Positions 23,919 through 33,880 of a stretch of DNA of 64,000 nucleotides are shown piece after piece. The notes under the pieces are model-generated. The model searched no databases and was not told where the DNA came from. It saw only the letters and a list, made by a program, of their open reading frames with translations. The position numbers and the translations under genes were made by a program. The first letter of the stretch is position 1. Each line of letters begins with the position of its first letter. Origin of the DNA: Myoxocephalus aenaeus (lineage: Eukaryota; Chordata; Actinopteri; Perciformes; Cottidae); assembly GCA_038501785.1 (NCBI GenBank), contig JBAMJR010000031.1, positions 7,697,501 through 7,761,500 of the forward strand. Direction: 5' to 3'.

Positions 23919-26900
23919 TGTAAAAATGCAACTCCACACGCGCAAACTGGTCACAGAGCCATGACTAACAAAAGGAAAGTAAACATTGACTCAATAAAAA
24001 AAAAAGTTAATACAGTAAAACAGAGTGCGATCAAAGATCTACGATATATTTGTGTCGAAGCCTCTAAACTCTCAATTTCTGCCAACAGAGGTTGTTGCAG
24101 CAGACGTGTCTCCTGAAACACACTGAACTTACAAAATGAAAATTCCAACTCTGGCTTTGAGCAGAGGTAAATACATAATCAAAGATCTACGATATAGATT
24201 GTATTCTCTGTGTGAGCTACACAGCCTGGCCCATTAAGCTTCATCACCCGCTATCGAAATGCTATAGTACATAGGGTTTATAATTGCTTCACCGCTATAA
24301 TTTGTGTCACCATCTTTGGCTTTGTGACTGCATCACTGCAGGACTACCGGTGAAACAGATGCAATCTTTAATTATGCAGGCAAATGTACACCGTTTAGCC
24401 AGTCTGATGACCAGCCACCGGCAACGTGCTTATCAGACTTATGGAACAGTTTAGGGAGTTGGGGAGACGTTCATGCCAACGTGCCTGCCAGATGGAGGGC
24501 ACCACAGCACTAAAAATGGATGTGAAAGTCCTATTTGTCACACAGATGAATGATTAGGCACCCGAGTTGAAGAGCTCACTGATCTGGTGTCCTGTTGACA
24601 CAGAATTTCAAGTGTATTTATTGCCACACTGCTGTCTTTAAATACAACCCATAGAACAAAACAAACTATTGTGCTTCATCGCTGACTTTTAATAGCTGCT
24701 CAGAATAAAACCAAAAGAAAAATTGTAAGCACATACTTCTTGCCAGTCAACTTCCTGAGCAAACACTCAAGGGATCACCTAATTACCAAACGCATGGGTG
24801 TGTGATTACAATACTTTATCAATGACCTTTATCAAGCTCTCACAGACAATGACAGGAACAGACAGGTGTGGCTTTTCTATTTCTCAATCGACCTCAAATG
24901 TGTATGTCCCTTGACTCCAGCTATAGACATCAATAACAGGTTTATAATGCTGACGAGAGAATATTAAGCAAAGCTTAATGGGACATTCAGACAGTGATAA
25001 GGAACACAGACAGCTGTTGAGGACCGGATGCACAGGGCTTGTTAATGTGCTGATAAGCTGGGGAAGGGTACTGAATATAAGCGTTCGACAGTTAGACAGT
25101 GAGTGTATTTTTCCATGTTAATTGGATGCAAACAAATATCTATAATATTTCAGAGTTTAATACATCTGTTTTTTTTGTGCATAGATGTATGCTATGAATT
25201 CTATTGCCACTGTGATGTCCACATCAAATAAATAAAGTCAAGTCACCAACGCATTCTACAAAGACACAGCCCATCACACAAGTTTAATTACTACAAAGCT
25301 TCCTAACAAGATTGCCATCAAGAGGAGAGGAGAGGAGACGCTATCTTTCTGCTATCTGCTTTTTGTTCAGAAACGTGTGACAGCGTAAATGAATTAAAGC
25401 AGCAATGATTAAAAGTGGCAGAATGAAGAGCAGAGATCAGAATGTTTTTTTTTGGCTTCTCTGCTAGAGAGAGAACACAAGGGGAACAAGCTAAATAATT
25501 TAAATACATTGTCTAACCCTGTAAAATACATTCAGAGGTCTGTAATTCCCAGTTCTCAGATTCTCTTGGAAATCCAGACAACTCATAAAAACGCAGGATG
25601 AAACCCTTCCGCATTATGTTTCTTTGTTTTACTGGATTTTGGTACACAAGAAGAAAACGGAATGACCTGGGAGAAATGTTGAGGGACTACTGCAGACTCA
25701 ACTCTGTAAGGACAAGTCCATCCATGCACAGCTGTTGCCTCAATCAATGTTTACCTATTCCAGCATTCACAATTGATCTGACAAAGTAACCGTCTAAGTG
25801 AATGAATACAGGACCAGGTGAAAAGGGAATTAATAATCCATGACTGTCCCCTTAAAGGCTCACCTCCATTGAAGCATGTATTTGCAAGTCAAGACGGAAG
25901 TACCTTACGAATTATTTCTTTTCCAGGGAGTATTGATTGTGTAACGCAGCGTTTTTCAATCTACAAGGAAAGGCTGTAACTATTGTCCAGGAACCAATAC
26001 ACTTTCAGGCAAGCTGCCTTCAAGGACTTTCCAGTAGAGACAGTTCTTAAGTCAGGACACTGAACTGGACATCAAACGGCAAACAGCAACAGAGATTATC
26101 AATCATTACATTATGTGAAACCACATAAAATGGAAGGATTTATGACATACTTTATTGATGATCTACACACAAACCAAATGAATAACCGAGACAACGTATT
26201 TCATACCTCCTGACAGTCCATTATTCACTGGCTTGGATTAAAGCAGATAGTGTCTAGAATAATAATAAAAAAAACCTCTAATTAAGTTACCGTAAATCTC
26301 TACTTGTCTGTTCTGACAGCTAACCTCGACAAATCTAGCTATACTCCAACGTGGTTCTGTTTGAACTCCATCTGGATGATGATAATAAAAGCTATTAGGC
26401 CGCGGATGACCATGAAAACTAACAATGAAGCAGTGAGAGCGAAATGGAGGTATGTAATGCACATCCAGTTTTGAGGTGCCAATCTCCCATGTTGCATCAT
26501 TTCACCTTGAAAAGAGAAGTAATAAACTGACATATTGAGAGAGAGCCATGAGAACAGTCTTTTTTTCTTTTCTTTTTCTTCTTCAGAGGATTAAAAAGTC
26601 AGGTGGTGAGACATTCATTCTCAGAATATCTACTGTATGAGTACATTTCTTTAAAATCTTTATACAATTATCTTATATTACCAAGAAGGTCACAGAGACC
26701 TCCAGACGAATAACTGCTACTTTGAGATGGGACTACAAATGCTCTCTTCTCCGCTCAAACAGGAACATTTTGCTTTGCAAACTAAGAACAGAGCCTTAAA
26801 ATATATTGAGATATACTGGTAATCCCCAGGATCTTCAAACATTTAGTAGCAGCGTGTTGAATTACCAGAGATCCCGGGCATACCCTTTAAAGCAGAGCAA

Positions 26901-29900
26901 TAATGAGTCACAAGCTTACACGTGATTTCATTTGATCCATGTCAACCTTGATGACTACCACTCTTGAAGCAGCACTTAATGTCATAGGGCTGTGCTCAGT
27001 GAAACTAAAATAATCTCCAGTTCTCTGAAAGACGGTTAACCTCTTATCAGATGCCATAATCCATGCTAAATCTCATTTCCTCCAAAATTCCTCATTTTTG
27101 ATGGCACAGGATTTGCGCAAGTACTAGATAAGAGGAATAATACTGTTAGTGACCAATTCCCTGCATTGAATTCTTATTAACCAATTTATTTGGACTACAT
27201 TGAAATTGCAGAGCCCTCTGATGTGATGGCAGTATTTCACCTCTGTGTATTGCAATGGATCTTTACACTATAGCCAGTCAAACTGTGAGGCAGCAGAATG
27301 CACTGTTTTACCTGAGAGTGAAGTTAGTCAGCTGAGCAGAGCTGGCCATGAGTATGTAGAAGGTGGCGATATCAGTCTTCTTCAGCGGTTTGGAGGACGT
27401 CCGTATGACAATGGCATTGCCGAGCTTGAGTCGAGAAAGTGTTGCCATTCCTTTAGGCACTTGCAGAAGACGTACACTGCCAATCCTCTGCATGGGCGTG
27501 ACAGGAATAAACTCTGGTACCTGCTGCTGTGAGCCACCCCAACGACTTCCATCAACAGAATTACACTCCCCATTGACTTTGGGTTGTGCCTGGTAGTACA
27601 GCTCCACAGGGTTCCCAGTAGTCGGGTCCCCCCTCTCCCTACTGGTGCCCTCTGACCCCATAGCAAACCAGCTAAGTGCAGGAGCCAGCTCAGCCATGCA
27701 GGTTCCTCTGTCGCCTCCCATGGCACAGGAACCCCTCACCTCCTGGGTCTGCCAGAAAGCGTACACTGTCACACACGGTAGCTCATCCACAGTTCCTTCT
27801 CCCCGGCCCCAGTCCCTCCCGGCAACATAGAAGAGCACCCGGACTTTGGGCTTGGATGAGAAAACCCGAGGCGTCAGCACAAAGGCCTGGATTTTCCAGT
27901 TAAAGGTAAAGACCTCTGGAGTGTTGAAAAGCTGAACAGACTGGACCAGATCTAGAGGCACAAGCTTCTCTGTGGACATAGTGCTGTAGCTGGCGTTGAC
28001 AGCTGGCTGCCGGCTGGCTCTTAAGATAACAAAGGGCTGCGTGTGACTCTGCATGCTGGAGTTCCTCATGAAGTCCTGGCCAGCCTCCTTTAGGAATAGG
28101 TAGTCAGCATCTCGTACCTCGTAGTTGACCGGCAAGAAGACAGGGAAAGGCACTGGGCTCTTACTGTCAGTCAGCTCTTTACTGCTCAAATCTGTAAGAT
28201 AAAATAGGAAAGGGTAGGCTGGTTAAACACCATGAGAAGAATACAGTGTATCTCATAATAGCATATTTCTAAGCAGCTCATTTTACTTACAAAAACATTA
28301 CTGAGGAATTGGGTTTTCTGCATTTGAGGATAAAGTACTCTGGACAATACCAGGAACCCTTGAGCACAAAAAGTCAGCCAAGGCCAACTGATCTACTGAG
28401 TGATCCATCAATGTATTACACTAAAAGGCCTCTGGGATTAACCTTAAAATCCATGTAACAGAGCACATAGGTGAAATAATGTAAATTACAAGAAGGGAAG
28501 CATAAGAGTGTTTTATTTTCTTAATTTCTTCCTGAACTTCTAATGTGCACCACAATTTACACATTATTAAACACAGAATGAGGAGACAGAATTAGGAAAG
28601 TAAAACATCATATAGTAAAGTACGCCTTAATGAACAGGGTGCAAGTTTATGTTGTCTTTTAGACTTACTATTTACCAAACTATTAATTACATTTGCAATG
28701 GGCAGCTGAAGCTCATGGGGATGAGTGGTCGTCCTGAAATCGTAAGGTAGCCGGTTCGATCCCCAGTCTCCCCATAGTTTGCATGTTGAAGTGTCCTTGA
28801 GCAAGACACTGAAGCCCTAGTTGCTTCCCGGGCGCTTTTCAGCAGCCCACTGCTCCTAAATCGCTATGGATGGGTTAAATGCAGAGACCAAATTGCATGT
28901 ATGTATGTAATATGACAAAATAAAGTGTCTTCTCTGAAATTATATAGTATACGTTTTGATTTGAAAAATATGAGACCCCCCCCCCCTTTCAGCCGAAAAA
29001 AAGAATAACAATAGCCCTAATAATGTTTGTACAGTCCTTAAATAATAATACACAGATAACTAATCATGTCACAGGAATATTATACTAAAAGTAATAAATT
29101 CATTCCGATAGAATTTATTTTTCAAAACCTGTTTACTCATATGGAAATGCAGTGTCAAGTGAAGTGATTCAAGATTAAAATTGACTTAGAAAATATTGCC
29201 TGTCCCCTTACATTGCCCCAGTTTCACCTCTGTCATGGGTAATCAGCTTGGGGAGAAAAGGTGGATCTGATAAATTTGGCACAAGGTTGAATTCAGCCAT
29301 CCAAAACTGAGATTAAAATGGCTTTTTCAGATTGTCAGCATGCTGTGAATACCCAGCAGATCCTCCAAAAAAACAAACATTCTTGTTTATTGTTGTTGCT
29401 CTTTGTTGTTGTATTTTACGAGAAGTAAATTACGAGATTTTAATATAACTATTAGGCTAACTAAAACAGAGATATATCTGAAAATGTATCTGTGTATCAT
29501 TCAGGAAGATGTGATATTTGCAGCGGTTGCTTTGTGTTGGACAGTAAACCAGGACAATGATCACAAGGATTACTGGCTGCCTGTTAAATACTGATCACAA
29601 GTGCATAGAATTATCTTTTTATATGAGTGAATAAAAACAAACCAACAGCATAAATATTTTCTGATCTGGTTTAAAAGCTTAATGGTAAGTGTTTGTCACA
29701 GTGGACATGAGCAGAGTTCACCCGGCCGTCATGTGTCCTCATTAAACGTCCATTTTGATAGAATTATGAAGATTATAGCTGCTGAACTGAGACTGCACTT
29801 TTTATCTGGTGGCTAATTGCCCTACTTTGTGAATTAAAGACAAAAATACTGGTGTTTACTTTGCAGATTATAACGAAATGGATGGAGCTGCATTAGCATG

Positions 29901-32900
29901 GCAGAAAAACAGCTTCAGTAGCATATAAGACAAAAACAAATCATCATCCCACTGGTATAGCAAAGCCAACAATGTCTGACAAAAGGGATAATGTCTCGAT
30001 CTATAGACTTGGATCAGTTGCATTTGTGAACTTATGACAAAAGTAGCCAGATAGAGAGTTGACTGCCCCTCAATTATTTATTTTCATTTATCTGACAAGG
30101 ACCGTTTGAAGCTTTTCTGTGTCAAAATCAGTCCTCATGTCCCTCATGGTTGCTGGCATCTAGTCCGTCCATCATGGCCTCTTCTGCTTTTTATCCTCAC
30201 TCATCCACCCTGGCAAAAAGCCTGTCATGATGCTCTGACCGTTCACACAGAAATGACTATACTGTATGTGTCAAAATCCTGTCACCCAGCAGCCATCGTC
30301 GGAAGACAACAGCATCGGTCTCTCTTCCACATACAGACAAGAGTGACAGTCATGTTTGCTGATGGGCGACACACTACATGAGGCAGGAACTGGAGCTGGG
30401 AACGTGGCTGTCCTGGCTTGGCCTACCAGTGGCTACAGCGACAGATGTGCTATTTAATACCAGAGCTGGCAGCAGCTCCGGCTGGAGTGAATATAAACTG
30501 GCTCACTGTCTCCTGGAGGGAGGATGCACCGCCAATGTGCCAACAAACTACTTCACATGCAAGCTCATCCTTTTACAGTTGGGTTTGATGGGTCATCTGT
30601 GCTCTCCTTGTTATTTCGCATGCTGTTCCTGTCAGAAAACTAAAAGAAGACCATCTAAATCTCAGGCATACATCACACATTAAACAACTTGGTAGCAGAC
30701 TTTTCAGGCTTGCTGCTTTTTTTTAAATTATTATTCATGACAGGTAAGAGATGCATCCTTCTCCTTTGCCAACATTTTGGATGTTTAACAAGTAGCCAAT
30801 GTAAGTAAAACTGTACTTCTATGGTTCTCTCATCATGATGAGAATTATGCCCTTAACTGATAAACATGAGAGCAAATCCGCTGTACCAGCTGTTCCAGCC
30901 TCTCAAATCACTCATTTTGAAGAGCCTGAGCTCCTCTTCCTCCTTGGCTGAGTCAGAAAGCATCAGTGTTGCCATGCAGATGCTACAACAGCCTCTAAAA
31001 GCCACCTCTCCAAGACTGCTCATTTGCAATGGCTTGTGTTGTTTCTACAGTATGTTGGTTAAGTGCTTTCCAGGAGGGGGTGCCGAAGATTCCCTTTATG
31101 CCAAGGTTCAAGTCCTATGTTGTTGTTCCAAATATTTGTCAAATCCATCTCTGTGTCCAAATGAAAATGCTCCATCTAGGAAATTAGATTTTGGAGTTGT
31201 TAATTTGAAACTACCGCTTCTGTTCCTTTAAGTGATTGCAGAGATTCAACTTCAAGCACAAATAGTCATGTGACTTCATGAGTACAATATTCCTCATTTG
31301 TTCTGTTTTTTTTAGCTTGGCCACATGTATGAAGCAAATACAGTGCAATGAGGCTTTACTGCCACGCATTAGAATGTATACGGAAAAGTATACTTTACTT
31401 TGAAAAGGCTAGTACAGTATGTGTGGGGATTAGGACTTTCAAAATAATGTTCCTCATCACCAAAATAAAAAAAAATAAAAAGAATGGTGTATCTAATGAG
31501 CTACATTTTGCCCTGCAGTTTGTCTCAAGGCTGTATATTAAAATATTGTCATAGTCAGCTAACTTCTTTTCAGTGTGGCTGTCTTTGAGCCTTATTTCTC
31601 CAATCGTAATCAATCTTTGTACTATTTTATTATAACGCTGAGGAATCACTGTGAATTCTAATGTGCAGTAATGACTTTTACCATATGTGCAAAACAGCTT
31701 GCAGAAGTGAGTCGACTCCCAATAGCATTTCAGAGGACCACAATGGATGTCTGCATTTTAATCAGTAATTGAAAGATTAAAAGAGGTTGTTTTTTTTGTG
31801 TCTCAAAGTTTTTAACTTTCATGCTGTCTGTTAGAGATTTTTTATCAAATTGTTAGGTTTGTGTTATGGGTCATATATCTAGCAATACACTGATGATAAA
31901 TACTTTAAAATAAGAAAATGTTTGCAATACCCAATGCTAATAACACTAATACAGCCTCCTCTGTTTTACAACTGATGTTAGCACTTTGGGTTTTAATGTT
32001 TTGACTGGCTGACCTTTCCAATACATATACTTTTAATAAAGCCCCAAAAAGTCTCATTAGGATCTGACAGCTTGCTGATAGGTTAGTTATTATAGGTTAG
32101 CATTGTGATTAGTTATCAAAGGTCATCTAGAAAGTGAGAAAAACTGTGATTCATGGGCTAAAAAGGTCTGAAAGACACCAATTGTGTTAAAACCTTAAGC
32201 AGTACAGCGTGGTAACTGCTCCAGGCACCTAATGTAATTGTGATCCCAATTAAATTAAAAGCCACAAAGATACACTTCAGTATTTTAACTTGTGCTCTGA
32301 AATGTCAGGGTTGTGAGTCACAATGAGCATGATGCATTAACAGAAAATGATGAAATATAGTGTTCAAAAGAAAACTGTTCAGTCTCACTTCTGTGGGCAA
32401 GACTCTCTTGCTGATTTCCTGTTGTGCCATTTATTTTATGTCATGAAAGTGAAGTATGTGCTGACAAGAGTGGGTTGCAAAACAAAAGTTTGACGACAAC
32501 ACTTATCAGTCAGATCTCATGGTCGAAATCCTTTTTACGTTTTCTTCGGACATTAAGTGCTTTTCTATAAAACATACACAATGATGCTCTGATCATCAGC
32601 ATGCAATGCCCCAAGGGCCTGGGTAGAGAAAGGGTGGAGAGGACAGGCAGACAGACGGAGAGAGGGGAGGCTTAAGCTTTTTGCAGTGATTGGTAGGGAT
32701 TGCTATGTCCAATGAGACTCTTAAAGCTGCTTTAAAACAAATCTTATTCGTCACAATTTTCTTTTCTTTTTATTCACAATTTTGTAATATAAACCCATCA
32801 AGTATTTTACTCAGATTTACACCGATTTCATCCTAAATGTTGAATATCCCACTCACTGCTGTCACAACCCTTTGCCACAATACATAAATGCTCGTTTTGG

Positions 32901-33336
32901 CTCACTAGAAAGCTGTTTCACTGTGGGATAAGATGTAAGTTTGGGGTATAAATTGGAACATTTATCTATTATTTACTCATCTAGAAAAGGCTGTTTTACT
33001 GTTGGCATGACATTTATCGAAGAAGGCCCACCCCCCCCCTACATTTGCACGGGATTGACAGTTCAGTCTAATGGCTCGTTGTTTTTCATCTGATATCAGT
33101 AAATGCATACACGGTATGAATGCTTAAACAGTGATAGTCGCATAAAGCTTCAGGTTAATTCATTTCACTTTGGCAGCAAACGCTGGTCTTGTACTTATCT
33201 CTGGTGGACAGTTTATATTTAAACACATCCCAACACGCAAACAATTACTTCCAGGTCACTTACCTTGTGTGATAACTGCTGTAATAGTTGCAAAGAATAT
33301 CTGTAAAATCCTCCTGCTCTGGTAGTTAAAGCTCAT
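8793..33336 (-). CDS. tmem132d: tmem132d, complete nine-exon transmembrane protein gene
   Basis: TMEM132-family single-pass type I membrane protein, 1133 residues from ATG at 33334-33336 to TAA at 8793-8795. Exons in transcript order: 33336-33264, 28191-27312, 20384-20247, 16251-16059, 14202-14059, 11332-11127, 10850-10589, 10378-10187, 10106-8793. Every junction restores frame. Residues 1-24 form a signal peptide. The extracellular region has cohesin-like and Ig-like folds according to published family analysis; recognisable blocks are DFMRNSS, EVRGSC, EILNTAVLTGKKV, CDYVFVNGKE, RLPLQIEVSDTELSQIK, GSDWQVDVTKL and DLGVQLVTGLS. The membrane helix is about residues 958-983, followed by a tail with DWVWLG and SPTSKRKRVQF. 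Family members are linked to neuronal adhesion and actin regulation. TMEM132D, rather than C or B, is chosen from its convergent position next to glt1d1. The paralogue is less certain than the family. Confidence 0.92.
9246..9323 (-). other. Transmembrane-helix coding segment of tmem132d
   Basis: About 26 mainly hydrophobic residues (IGMYALLGVFCLAILVFLVN and CISYVV), flanked by acidic DLE outside and basic KFRHKK inside. This fits type I topology. Confidence 0.9.
10187..10378 (-). CDS. tmem132d: tmem132d exon 8
   Basis: 192 bp, phase 0 both sides, after GTGACAG and before GTAACA, residues 633-696. Codes for VFSPLSDAILAKTTIKVVDD, VTVTDLGVQLVTGLSMTLQL and NRAILATTSTQEFLQTPKQ. The downstream intron is only 80 bp. 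Confidence 0.94.
10589..10850 (-). CDS. tmem132d: tmem132d exon 7
   Basis: 262 bp after GTCCTAG and before GTAATA, residues 545-632. Codes for TGWNSEEDRKGKGCMLQFQH, LVRVLTHFVAEQ, LGSDWQVDVTKLVRYFMKVE and RVLSGRDLGTTTIQ, the Ig-like membrane-proximal part of the ectodomain. Confidence 0.93.
11127..11332 (-). CDS. tmem132d: tmem132d exon 6
   Basis: 206 bp, residues 477-545, after CATCCAG. Codes for VSDRCDYVFVNGKETKGKVK, sequon NFT, then WMPRLPLQIEVSDTELSQIK and SWRVPILTSK. The donor is AAAAG|GTGGGA, weaker than usual, but it gives the correct split Arg codon (AG|A). Confidence 0.93.
14059..14202 (-). CDS. tmem132d: tmem132d exon 5
   Basis: 144 bp, 48 codons in phase 0, between CGTAG and GTAGGT, residues 429-476. 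Codes for DTEILNTAVLTGKKVVMPVR and an acidic stretch ending DYTDCSSDDEDVLK. The EILNTA.LTGK motif is diagnostic of TMEM132. Too short to show as a long open frame. Confidence 0.93.
14635..14720 (+). repeat. Degraded SINE-like fragment
   Basis: The string GGGCGGCTGTGGCCGTTAGA followed by GCAGGG, AATCCCC and GTCCAAGTGTC resembles the head of a tRNA-related teleost SINE (A-box-like region, then the 'AAGTGTCCTTG' tail segment also seen at 28700-28935). The B box is not intact. Confidence 0.45.
14763..14796. repeat. 15-bp perfect inverted repeat with 4-base loop
   Basis: Left arm 14763-14777 (ATTATTGGTAGTACT) and right arm 14782-14796 are exact reverse complements around GTAT. It lies in tmem132d intron 4. 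No terminal duplication is seen that would mark it as a transposon. Confidence 0.9.
16059..16251 (-). CDS. tmem132d: tmem132d exon 4
   Basis: 193 bp between ATTCAG and GTGAGT, residues 364-428. Codes for LESSLLEVLQMDFEVEELSS and IIWRLELP, then RIYTTQRDFVGLAPLVM, the family's beta-sandwich segment that precedes the EILNTA block. Confidence 0.92.
18713..19030 (+). repeat. Dispersed teleost repeat, family A, copy 2
   Basis: Contains the family blocks GGATGGATGGCCACGAAATT, 'CGTCATTAGGTCAACATTTT' and AATTAGCAAATGTTAGCACG in the same order as copy 1 (413-740). Decayed, non-coding. Confidence 0.7.
19238..19392 (+). repeat. GGTA-type tetranucleotide array
   Basis: About 155 bases built from (AGGT)n with variant units GCAGGT, ATGCAGGTAGGT (three in a row) and TTACAGAT. 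Intronic simple repeat, expected to vary in length. Confidence 0.92.
20247..20384 (-). CDS. tmem132d: tmem132d exon 3, with a GC splice donor
   Basis: 138 bp, residues 318-364, coding RATVKKGVTFRTATPGNSLL then WDITLDMGADGAIAVICQKK. Upstream border CCACAG. The downstream border reads AAAAG|GCAAGT: a GC-AG intron with an otherwise ideal donor consensus. Only this site restores frame with exon 4 (AG|G = Arg). Confidence 0.9.
22040..22205 (+). repeat. Possible transposon fragment
   Basis: The stretch with GCGCTCTAAAACAGCGGTGT, AGTGTGGACGCTCAGTGTAA and AACGTAGTAGTGTGGACATG reads like the terminal part of a dispersed vertebrate transposon, where such nested 'GTGTGGAC' words recur. No coding remnant; the family was not identified. 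Confidence 0.35.
22251..22360 (+). repeat. Short dispersed repeat B, copy 1
   Basis: 110 bases matching 24051-24160 with five mismatches and no gap (about 95%), same orientation, exactly 1800 bases apart. No target-site duplication was found around this copy. It follows directly after the possible transposon fragment ending near 22205. Confidence 0.9.
22765..23200 (-). repeat. Dispersed teleost repeat, family A, copy 3 (reverse)
   Basis: Reverse-complement blocks of the family: ACAATGCTAACATGCTGATG, 'AGTACAGCTGAGGCTGATGG', CCTGAGGGG, and ATGAATGTCTGTACCACATTT near the far end. Fragmented and non-coding. Confidence 0.65.
23877..23913 (+). repeat. CA microsatellite
   Basis: About 18 uninterrupted CA units in tmem132d intron 2. 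Confidence 0.97.
24030..24196 (+). mobile_element. Short dispersed repeat B, copy 2, inserted with a 19-bp target-site duplication
   Basis: The 19-mer ATCAAAGATCTACGATATA occurs at 24030-24048 and again at 24178-24196. The 129 bases between contain the repeat shared with 22251-22360 plus a tail GCAGAGGTAAATACATA absent from copy 1. A long direct duplication around a short non-coding insert is the mark of LINE-type retroposition. There is no coding sequence or obvious Pol III promoter. Confidence 0.7.
27312..28191 (-). CDS. tmem132d: tmem132d exon 2, N-terminal extracellular domain
   Basis: 880 bp after TCTTACAG and before GTAAAAC, residues 25-318. It carries family landmarks such as PVFLPVNYEVRDADYLFLKE, the glycosylation sequons NSS, NAS and NFT, VRVLFYVAGRDW, and the paired-cysteine block LPCVTVYAFW..EVRGSC..GTCMAEL..WF. 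The first in-frame codon after the junction is TTG, not a start. The last codon is split AG|A (Arg). Confidence 0.95.
28700..28935 (+). mobile_element. tRNA-related SINE
   Basis: The head begins GGGCAGCTGAAGCTCATGGG (A-box-like) and carries an intact B box GGTTCGATCCC at 28753-28763, as in tRNA promoters. The body 'TGAAGTGTCCTTGAGCAAGA' and CACTGAAGCCC, then ATGGATGGGTTAAATG, is shared with a decayed copy at 57932-58110. The tail is ATGTATGTA followed by AT-rich DNA. It could not be a functional tRNA: no acceptor-stem pairing or CCA-type end is seen. Confidence 0.75.
28977..28988 (+). repeat. Poly-C run
   Basis: A run of about 11 or 12 C in AT-rich intronic DNA just after the SINE; likely length-variable and error-prone in assembly. 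Confidence 0.85.
33264..33336 (-). CDS. tmem132d: tmem132d exon 1, signal peptide
   Basis: ATG at 33334-33336 with A at -3 (CCAAAATGA). Codes for MSFNYQSRRILQIFFATITA then VITQ: a basic n-region, then a hydrophobic core, as in a signal peptide. It ends with one base (G) before GTAAGT; joined to AT of exon 2 this gives Asp. Confidence 0.85.
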
Positions 33337-33880
33337 TTTGGCACCCTGAGCGGCTCGCTGTTCCAGGCAAGTTCCCAGTATCCGTGGTTTGGTCTCGTTT
33401 CAGCAGAGCATGGAGCGGATCGCTTCATCCATTCCTGCAGTTCGCTCAATTAACATAATCACAACTGTGAGAGCACAAATTGCAGTGAAGTCCGTGCTGC
33501 AGGTGACAGCGCATCGAGATCCGTTCATCGGCAGGTCCCCGGTTGTGCGTAAAAGTTGTGCGTAACGATCCTGGAGATGTCTCTGCTGAAGACTTCGTGC
33601 CCGTTGAGGCGATATGGGAGTCTTGAGCTGCGACCGTGTGACGGAGAATGTTCCGTTCGGTTGAATAGTATCCCTCGAAGCGAGACAACTCAACAAATCC
33701 TCCAGATTGAGTCGGTCTCTCAGTCTACGGTGTTAAACGGCAGTTAGCAGATCACTGACTGACTTGTGCGCAATCCTCAGGGCACTAAACTCATCATCTG
33801 TCACTGTTCATCCGCTCAGAAAGTCACGTCCAGTACGCAGCTGGTAGGATTAACCCTGCGTTGGTTTTCCTGCTATGTCA
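33337..33880 (-). promoter_or_regulatory. tmem132d 5' UTR and CpG-rich promoter region
   Basis: CG dinucleotides are clearly denser at about 33345-33850 than in the flanking AT-rich DNA (for example around ATCGAGATCCGTTCATCGGC and GCGACCGTGTGACGG). The cluster begins at the start exon and lies just upstream of it on the minus strand, as expected for a CpG-type vertebrate promoter and first exon. The start site itself cannot be placed and no convincing TATA box was chosen. Confidence 0.55.
33400..33432 (-). other. Short upstream ORF in the putative tmem132d 5' UTR
   Basis: ATG at 33430-33432 opens MDEAIRSMLC followed by TGA at 33400-33402, ending 63 bases before the main ATG. If transcription starts upstream of 33432 it would be a uORF able to damp translation. 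A longer frame in the same phase reaches 33696 but only short parts of it are likely to be transcribed. Confidence 0.4.

Larger units (their letters stand above)
20385..27311 (-). other. tmem132d intron 2
   Basis: About 6.9 kb, GT-AG. It contains dispersed-repeat pieces at 22040-22200, 22251-22360, 22765-23200 and 24049-24177 and a CA microsatellite at 23877-23913. No exon was recognised in it. Confidence 0.7.
28192..33263 (-). other. tmem132d intron 1
   Basis: About 5.1 kb, GT-AG. It contains a tRNA-like SINE (28700-28935) and a C-run at 28977-28988. No other coding sequence was recognised; the open frames at 30378-30683 and 30866-31231 resemble no protein I know. Confidence 0.7.

Noticed and set aside
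27363..27903. Open frames opposite or out of frame with tmem132d exon 2
   Set aside because: Shadows of a strongly coding exon whose minus-strand frame matches the TMEM132 family.
28700..28770. A functional tRNA gene
   Set aside because: A good B box is present, but there is no acceptor-stem or anticodon-arm pairing and the sequence runs on into a SINE body.
30378..31231. Open frames of 101 and 121 codons in intron 1
   Set aside because: Unlike any protein I know, low-complexity in parts, no splice or conservation support.
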